A stretch of DNA of 64,000 nucleotides. It comes from Elymus sibiricus (Eukaryota; Streptophyta; Magnoliopsida; Poales; Poaceae). The position numbers were made by a program, and so were the translations under genes. Below, in pieces: positions 56,846 to 64,000 of the stretch. Under the pieces are notes generated by a model, which did not search any database, was not told the DNA's origin, and saw only the letters and a program-made list of their open reading frames with translations. Where the stretch lies: contig CM077664.1 in NCBI GenBank assembly GCA_039707655.1, positions 28,694,781-28,758,780 on the forward strand, read 5' to 3'. Numbering within the stretch: position 1 is the stretch's first letter; each line of letters starts with the position of its first letter.

Positions 56846-58407
56846 AGCCGATCTATTCTACTAACATTAGCAGAATAATATTCTGCTAACACTTCTAAAC
56901 CTGCTACGAAAACTAAGCGAACTACATTGTTAGCAAAAAAAACTGCACTACTAGCAGAAAAAACTGCATGCGATTTTTGGTACTGTTTTCAATCCAATTT
57001 TTAACCGTTTGTTGGAAAGATGCATGTGATGTACCGTTGAAAAGCTATGGATTAGGTTCATGATTTTTTTCAAACCGCTCCTCGGAATGATTCAAACGAT
57101 ACGCCGTTGGATAGATATCGATCAGGCACAACTTTTTCATGTAGAACACTTTCTCTAATTCCTTACGGTTTAAGAGCAGTTTTGAAATTACCGAAACGCA
57201 GACACTCTGTTTTTCGCGGACCCCAAAATCGACGAAGTGAACTGCATCAGATGGAAAACTGCACTGCAATGTCGACGAAGGGAACTGCATGTGGCTTTTT
57301 GGTACTGTTTTCATTATAATTTTTGAACCCTTCGTTGAAACAAGGCGTGTGATACGCCGTTGGAAAGCTATGAAATAGGCGAAACTTTTTCATGTAGAAC
57401 ACTTTTCGAGATTCTTTATGGTTTTAAATGAATTTTGAATATGGTACGGTACCCGTCGAGTGGCAGCGAGCGTATTTTCATGAATTTTTTTGAACCACTT
57501 GTCGGAATGATGCAAATGATGCACCGTTGGAAAGATATCAGCGAGAGGTAACTTTTTCATGTAGAACACTTATCCTAATTCTTTATGGATTAAGAGTAAT
57601 TTTAAAAAAATGATGACCTCGGGTTGCATTTTGTATATTTTTGGTCAGACATCATGTGAACTGCATACGACGACGGAGCGCGCTGCAAGTGCTGATGCAG
57701 TTGACTGACTCCTAAACACATGGTAGTGAATGGGGCAAGTGCAGTTCACGTTGGGGGTAAAGTGAACCGCGACATGAATCGAAGCGAACTGCATGACTTT
57801 TCTTTATCTCTTTTCTAACTTTTTAAATGAAAAGTCCGTGCTACAAGGTACTGACAAGTGAACTGCAACGAGTTTGAGTGCATTTTCTGTTGGGCGAAAG
57901 TGAACTACTAGCAGAAACTAAGTGAACCGCGGGATAAATTTTTGTTTTCTCTCAACTTTTTTGGAAATGACACGAAGTGAACCGAGCTGCACGGAACAAG
58001 AATAGTGAACTACATAGGGTTCCCCACAATTTGTTTTATTTTCAGTGAACCACCAAATTTTGTATAACGAAATGCATTGGTTTTCTAAATAATTATAACC
58101 ATCACAAATATGACTTCTGTTGTTCATCAAGTGGACTGCTCTCCCCCTTTTCCACGTAACTGAAAACTTCTCATACATATAGCCATACATACGTCCACAA
58201 AAAAAATTAGCACTTTCGTGGCAGCCCCATTTCAAGTTCACTGGAGCACACCCGCAATTTAACTTCACCGCAGTGCACTGCAAAACTGAAAGAAGAAAAT
58301 CATATACACAAAATGTGAACTGCATCAATTTAAAAAAAGTCAAAAAAAAGTGAACTGCATCAGGGTAGCATCTAATCCATCATGTCACTGGAACCGCATG
58401 AGATGCA
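56846..58407. mobile_element. AACTGCA-rich element, copy B (cut by Angela)
   Basis: It starts agccgatctattctactaac and follows copy A through agcagaataatattctgctaac and the tttttcatgtagaacact units (57136, 57388, 57558). It has about eleven AACTGCA motifs. It is interrupted at 58408 by the second Angela-type element, so its right end is outside the window. The GC-rich segment of copy A is not seen here. Confidence 0.6.
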
Positions 58408-60112
58408 TGTTGGGGAACGTTGCGTGGAAAACAAAAAAAATTCTACGCACACGCAAGATCTATCCATGGAGATGCATAGCTACGAGAGGGGGAGTGTGTC
58501 TACGTACCCTCGTAGACCGTAAGCGGAAGCGTTAGAACAACTTCACGATCCAACCGACCGAGCACCGAACGTACGGCACCTCCGCGTTCATCACACGTTC
58601 AGCTCGGTGACGTCCTCGACTTCTTGATCCAGCAAGACGGCGAGGTAGTGGATGAGTTACGGCAGCATGACGGTGATGGTGATGCTATCTCCGCAGGGCT
58701 TCGCCCAAGCACTGCGAAAATATGACCGAGGAACGTAACTGTGGAGGGGGCACCGCACACGGCTAAGACAATGTTTTTTTTGGGGCGCCCCCTCTCCTCT
58801 ATTTATATATGTGTAGGGGCTTGGAGTAGAAGGAATAGTGCCACGTGAACAGTAACCCTGAATAGTACACACGTGGACTTGGACTCCAAAGTCCAATCCT
58901 ATTCCTACTAGGACTCTCCCTTTTTTACTTCCCTAGCTGCGTGGGCTTTTGAGGACTTGGTGCGCCTGGCCCAATAAGGCCAGGGCGCCTCCCCTTTAGC
59001 CCATGCCAGCCCTTGGGACGTGGTGGACCCCCTTGCGGACTTCCGGACTCCTCCGGAATCCTCCGGAACCTTCTGGAAGCTTCCCGGTACAATACCGAAA
59101 AAACTGCACCTTTTTCCGGAACCCAAAATATGACTTCCCATATATAAATATTTACCTCTCGACCATTCCGAGACTCCTCGTGACGTCCGGGATCTCATCC
59201 GGGACTCCGAACAACATTCGGTTACCAATTCACATAACTCATATAACACTATATCGTCAACGAACGTTAAGCGTGCGGACCCTACGGGTTCGGGAATGAT
59301 GTAGACATGACCGAGACGCCTCTCCGGTCAATAACCAATAGCGGAACCTGGATGCTCATATTGGTTCCTACATATTCCACGAAGATCTTATCGGTCGAAC
59401 CGCAATGACAACATACGTAATTCCCTTTGTCCATCGGTATGTTACTTGCCCGAGATTCGATCGTCGGTATCTCCATACCTAGTTCAATCTCGTTACTGGC
59501 AAGTCTCTTTACTCATTCCATAATACATCATCCCGTAACTAACTCCTTAGTCACTTTGCTTGCAAGCTTCTTATGATGTGCATTACCGAGAGGGCCCAGA
59601 GATACCTCTCCGAAACACGGAATGACAAATCCCAGTCTCGATCCATGCCAACTCAACGGACACCTTCGGAGATACCTGTAGAGCATCTTTATGATCACCC
59701 AGTTACGTTGTGACGTTTGATAGCACACAAGGTATTCCTCCGGTATCCGGGAGTTGCATGATCTCATGGTCTGAGGAACATGTATTTGACATTCAAGAAA
59801 ACAATAACAATAAACAGAACGATCATATGCTAAGCTAACGGATGGGTCTTGTCCATCACATCATTATCCTAATGATGTGATCCCGTTATCAAATGACAAC
59901 TCATGTCTATGGTTAGGAAACCTTAACCATCTTTGATCAACGAGCTAGTCTAGTAGAGGCTCACTAGGGACACGGTATTTGTTTATGTATTCACACATGT
60001 ATTTAAGTTTCCGGTCAATACAATTCTAGCATGAATAATAAACCTTTATCATGAACAAGGAAATATAAAATAATAACAACTTTATTATTGCCTCTAGGGC
60101 ATATTTCCATCA
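58408..60112 (-). repeat. 3' LTR of the second Angela-type element (1705 bp)
   Basis: On the minus strand it starts TGATGGAAATATGCCC at 60112 (TG then A, where most copies have T) and ends ACGTTCCCCAACA at 58408. It shares long stretches with the first Angela LTR in its 3' half (for example around 59290-59470) but differs strongly at 58740-59100. Confidence 0.92.
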
Positions 60113-60145
60113 GTCTCCCACTTGCACTAGAGTCAATAATCTAGA

Positions 60146-61662
60146 TTACATAGTAATGAATCTAACACCCATGGAGTCTTGGTGCTGATCATGTTTTGCT
60201 CGTGGAAGAGGCTTAGTCAACGGGTCTGCTACATTAAGATCCGTGTGTACTTTGCAAATTTCTATGTCTCCATCCTTGACATATTCACGAATGGAGTTGA
60301 AGCGTCTCTTGATGTGTTTGGTCTTCTTGTGAAACCTGGGCTCCTTGGCTATGGAAATTGCTCCAGTGTTGTCACAAAAGATTGTCATTGGACCCAATGC
60401 ACTAGGTATTACACCTAGATCGGATATGAACTCCTTCTTCCAGACTCCTTCATGTGCTGCTTCCGAAGCAGCTATGTATTCCGCTTCACACGTAGATCCC
60501 GCCACGACGCTCTGCTTGGAACTGCACCAACTGACAGCTCCACCATTTAATATAAATACGTATCCGGTTTGTGACTTAGAGTCATCCGGATCAGTGTCGA
60601 AGCTTGCATCGACGTAACCCTTTACGACGAGCTCTTCGTCACCTCCATAAACGAGAAACATGTCCTTGGTCCTTTTCAGGTACTTCAGGATATTCTTGAC
60701 CGCTGTCCAGTGATCCACTCCTGGATTACTTTGGTACCTCCCTGCCAAACTTATGGCAAGGCACACATCAGGTCTGGTACACAGCATGGCATACATAATA
60801 GAACCTATGGCTGAGGCATAGGGAATGACTTTCATTTTCTCTATATCTTCTGCCGTGGTCGGGCATTGAGTCTGACTCAACTTCACACCTTGCAAGACAG
60901 GCAAGAACCCTTTCTTTGACTGATCCATTTTGAATTTCTTCAAAACTTTGTCAAGGTATGTGCTTTGTGAAAGTCCTATCAAGCGTCTTGATCTATGCCT
61001 ATAGATCTTGATGCCCAATATATAAGCAGCTTCACCGAGGTCTTTCATTGAAAAATTCTTATTCAAGTATCCCTTTATGCCATCCAGAAATTCTATATCA
61101 TTTCCAATCAACAATATGTCATCCACATATAATATTAGAAATGCTACAGAGCTCCCACTCACATGTAAATACAGGCTTCACCGTAAGTCTGTACAAAACC
61201 ATATGCTTTGATCACCTCATCAAAGCGTATATTCAAACTCCGAGATGCTTGCACCAGTCCATAGATGGATCGCTGGAGCTTGCACACTTTGTTAGCACCC
61301 TTAGGATCGACAAAACCTTCTGGTTGCATCATATACAACTCTTCTTTGAGAAAACCATTAAGGAATGCAGTTTTGACATCCATTTGCCAGATTTCATAAT
61401 CATAAAATGCGGCAATTGCTCACATGATTCGGACAGACTTAAGCATCGCTACGGGTGAGAAAGTCTCATCGTAGTCAACCCCTTGAACTTGTCGAAAACC
61501 TTTCGCGACAAGTCGAGCTTTGTAGACAGTGATATTACCATCAGCATCTGTCTTCCTCTTAAAAATCCATTTATTCTCAATGGCTTGCCGATCATCGGGC
61601 AAGTCCACCAAAGTCCACACTTTGTTCTCATACATGGATCCTATCTCAGATTTCATGGCCAT
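60146..61662 (-). pseudogene. pol: Second Angela: RT and RNase H (broken)
   Basis: Fragments in order: WIFKRKTDADGNITVYKARL (61662-61420), a stop near 61417, [20 protein letters not shown] (61383-61159), a frameshift near 61160, then the RT active-site YVDDILLIGND and RNase H KGYVDASFDTDPDDSKSQTG to the stop at 60146. Homologous to 27447-29000 of the first Angela. Confidence 0.92.
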
Positions 61663-62805
61663 TTGTCGGAATCCGGGCTTATCATAGCTTCTTCATAGTT
61701 CGTAGGTTCGCCGTTGTCTAACAACATAACTTCCAGAATAGGATTACCGTACCACTCTGGTACGGAACGTACTCTGGTCGACCTACGAAGTTTAGTAGTA
61801 ACTTGATCTGAAGTTTCATGATCTTTATCATTATCTTCCTCTCTTATTGGTGTAGGCATCACGGGAACGGTTTTCTCTGATGAGCTACTTTCCAATTCGA
61901 GAGAAGGTACAATTACCTCATCAAGTTCTACTTTCCTCCCACTCACTTCTTTCGAGAGAAACTCCTTCTCTAGAAAGGACCCATTCTTGGCAACAAAGAC
62001 CTTGCCTTCGGATCTGTGGTAGAAGGTGTACCCAATTGTTTCTTTAGGGTATCCTATGAAGACGCACTTCTCCGCTTTGGGTTCGAGCTTATCAGGTTGA
62101 AGCTTTTTCACATAAGCATCGCATCCCCAAACTTTAAGAAACGACAGCTTAGGTTTCTTGCCAAACCATAGTTCATATGGTGTCGTCTCAACGGATTTAG
62201 ACGGTGCCCTATTTAACGTGAATGCAGCTGTCTCTAATGCATAACCCCAAAACGATAGTGGCAAATCAGTAAGAGACATCATAGAATGCACCATATCCAA
62301 TAAAGTACGGTTACGACGTTCGGACACACCATTACGCTGTGGTGTTTCAGGTGGCGTGAGTTGTGAAACAATTCCACATTTTCTTAAATGAAGGCCAAAC
62401 TCGTAACTCAAATATTCGCCTCCGCGATCAGATCGTAGAAAACTTTATTTTCTTGTTACGATGATTCTCTACTTCACTCTGAAATTCTTTGAACTTTTCA
62501 AATGTTTCAGACTTGTGTTTCATCAAGTAGATATACCCATATCTACTCAAATCATCTGTGAAGGTTAGAAAATAACGATACCCGCCGCGTGCTTCAACAT
62601 TCATCGGACTGCATACATCGGTATGTATTATTTCCAACAAATCAGTAGATCGATCCATTGTTCCGGAGAACGGAGTTTTAGTCATCTTGCCCATGAGGCA
62701 TGGTTCGCAAGTATCAAATGATTCATAATCAAGAGATCCAAAAGTCCATCCGCATGGAGTTTCTTCATGCGCTTTACACCAATATGACCTAAACGGCAGT
62801 GCCAC
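61653..62805 (-). pseudogene. pol: Second Angela: integrase (broken)
   Basis: It shows CEPCLMGKMTKTPFSGTMDR, IIHTDVCSPM and FLTFTDDLSRYGYIYLMKHK (62805-62428), then a frame change near 62420, then NGVSERRNRTLLDMVHSMMS and KKPKLSFLKVWGCDAYVKK to SDKWP, where a second frame change occurs near 61655. At the position of the TGA in the first Angela this copy has a sense codon. Confidence 0.9.
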
Positions 62806-63821
62806 AAGTATGTTGCACTATCATTATCAACTTTGCATCTTTTGGCATCAATATTATGAATATGTGTATCACTACGATCGAGATTCAACAAGAATAGACC
62901 ATTCACAAAAGGTGCGTGACCATAAAAGATGTTACTCATATAAATAGAACAACCATTATTCTCTGACTTAAATGAATAACCGTCTCGCAATAAACAAGAT
63001 CCAGATATAATGTTCATGCTCAACGCTGGCACCAAATAACAATTATTGAGGTCTAAAACTAATCCCGAAGGTAGATGTAGAGGTAGCGTGCCGACGGCGA
63101 TCACATCAACCTTGGAACCATTCCCGACGCGCATCGTCACCTCGTCCTTAGCCAATCTTCGCTTATTCCGTAGCTCCTGTTTCGAGTTACAAATACGAGC
63201 AACCGAACCAGTATCAAATACCCAGGCGCTACTGCGAGCATTAGTGAGGAACACATCAATAACATGTATATCAAATATACCTTTGCTCACTTTGCCATCC
63301 TTCTTATCCGCCAAATACTTGGGGCAGTTCCGCTTCCAGTGACCAGTCCCTTTGCAGTAGAAGCACTCTGTTTTAGGCCTGGGTCCAGCTTTGGGTTTCT
63401 TCGTGGGAGCGGCAACTTGCTTCCCGTTTTTCTTGAAGTTCCCCTTCTTTCCCTTGCCCTTTTTCTTGAAACTAGTGGTTTTGTTAACCATCAACACTTG
63501 ATGCTCCTTCTTGATTTCTACCTCCGCTGATTTCAGTAACGCGAAGAGCTCGGGAATTGTCTTCTCCATCCCTTGCGTATTATAGTTCGTCACGAAGCCT
63601 TTATAGCTTGGTGGCAGTGACTGAAGAACTCTGTCAATAACACTCTCAACCGGAAGATCAATTCCCAGCTGAGTCAAGTGGTTGTGGTACCCAGACATTC
63701 TGAGTATGTGTTCACTGATAGAACTGTTCTCCTCCATCTTACAGCTAAAGAACTTGTTGGAGACTTCATATCTCTCAACCCGGGCATTAGCTTGAAATAT
63801 CAATTTCAGCTCTTGGAACAT
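62682..63821 (-). pseudogene. gag: Second Angela: gag and protease (partial)
   Basis: It reads EMFQELKLIFQANARVERYE, the zinc knuckle CFYCKGTGHWKRNC, the protease WVFDTGSVARIC, and LWHCRLGHIGVKRM. The frame shifts near 62740 before CEPC. The gag start and the frame break near 63850 lie close to the window end; 63822-64000 is more gag, damaged. Confidence 0.9.
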
Positions 63822-64000
63822 CTCATATGCTCCGTGGCGTTCAAAACGCTTGCAGTCCCGGTTCTAAGCCGTAGAGCATGGCACATTGAACTATCGAGTA
63901 GTCATCAGATCGAGCCTACCAGGCGTTCACAACATCTGCAGCAGCTCCTGCAGCAGGTCCATCACCTAGCGGTGCATCAAGGACATAATTCTTCTGTGCA

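Larger units (their letters stand above)
58408..64000 (-). mobile_element. Second Angela-type copia element, decayed, runs off the window
   Basis: It has the same layout as the first Angela: 3' LTR, purine tract, RNase H, RT, integrase, protease, gag on the minus strand. The presumed target duplication copy on the left is atgca (58403-58407); the right side is not available. Several frameshifts and a stop make it non-functional. Its LTR lacks the palindromic array and differs in length, so it is another subfamily or an older copy. Confidence 0.93.

Overview
The window is nuclear DNA from a Triticeae grass, probably wheat or a close relative. The evidence is the repeat content: two Angela/BARE1/WIS-type Ty1/copia elements, an Au-type SINE, CACTA elements with TTTAGTCCCGG-type subterminal arrays, a Tekay/Del-type Ty3/gypsy chromovirus, and MULE- and MITE-like elements. 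I see no intact host gene. The only recognisable host gene is a broken YUCCA-type flavin monooxygenase on the minus strand.

Layout. 1-8970: a degraded chromovirus on the minus strand, with part of its 3' LTR at 1-3625, a polypurine tract, pol with chromodomain, gag, and an extra open frame upstream of gag. 8995-10131: a CACTA remnant and an 84-bp tandem repeat. 11384-14500: an element-like block with inverted ends and a tRNA-like stretch near each end. 17342-20375: the YUCCA pseudogene, interrupted by a small non-autonomous LTR retrotransposon (18152-20336, TSD cccac), which in turn carries an Au SINE (TSD 18 bp). 20397-21225: a long, near-perfect inverted repeat.

22941-53508 is a four-level nest. 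A LINE-like retroposon was hit by an outer CACTA (23566-52315, TSD ctg). That was hit by an inner autonomous-type CACTA (23870-45112, TSD gta). That was hit by an Angela element (25559-34512, TSD gctct), which splits the second gene of the inner CACTA. The inner CACTA reads on the minus strand: a small coiled-coil/membrane protein gene, a TNP2 transposase, then a second gene ending in a Ulp1/C48-like peptidase domain. Arrays of its subterminal repeat lie about 10 bp upstream of a TATA box for both transcription units. The right arm of the outer CACTA holds several exon-like pieces of unrecognised genes, one of them broken by a 665-bp MULE-like insertion (TSD tgccgtccat).

53508-58407: (TA)n microsatellites with two related MITEs and two copies of an element rich in the motif AACTGCA, at least one with a 10-bp TSD. 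58408-64000: a second, much more decayed Angela-type element that runs off the window.

The most interesting signals are the paired repeat-array promoters in the inner CACTA, its conserved membrane protein, the captured exons in the outer CACTA, the extra chromovirus frame, the copy-variable palindromic array in the Angela LTRs, and the inverted repeat beside the YUCCA pseudogene. All family assignments come from recognising motifs by eye; no database search was run.
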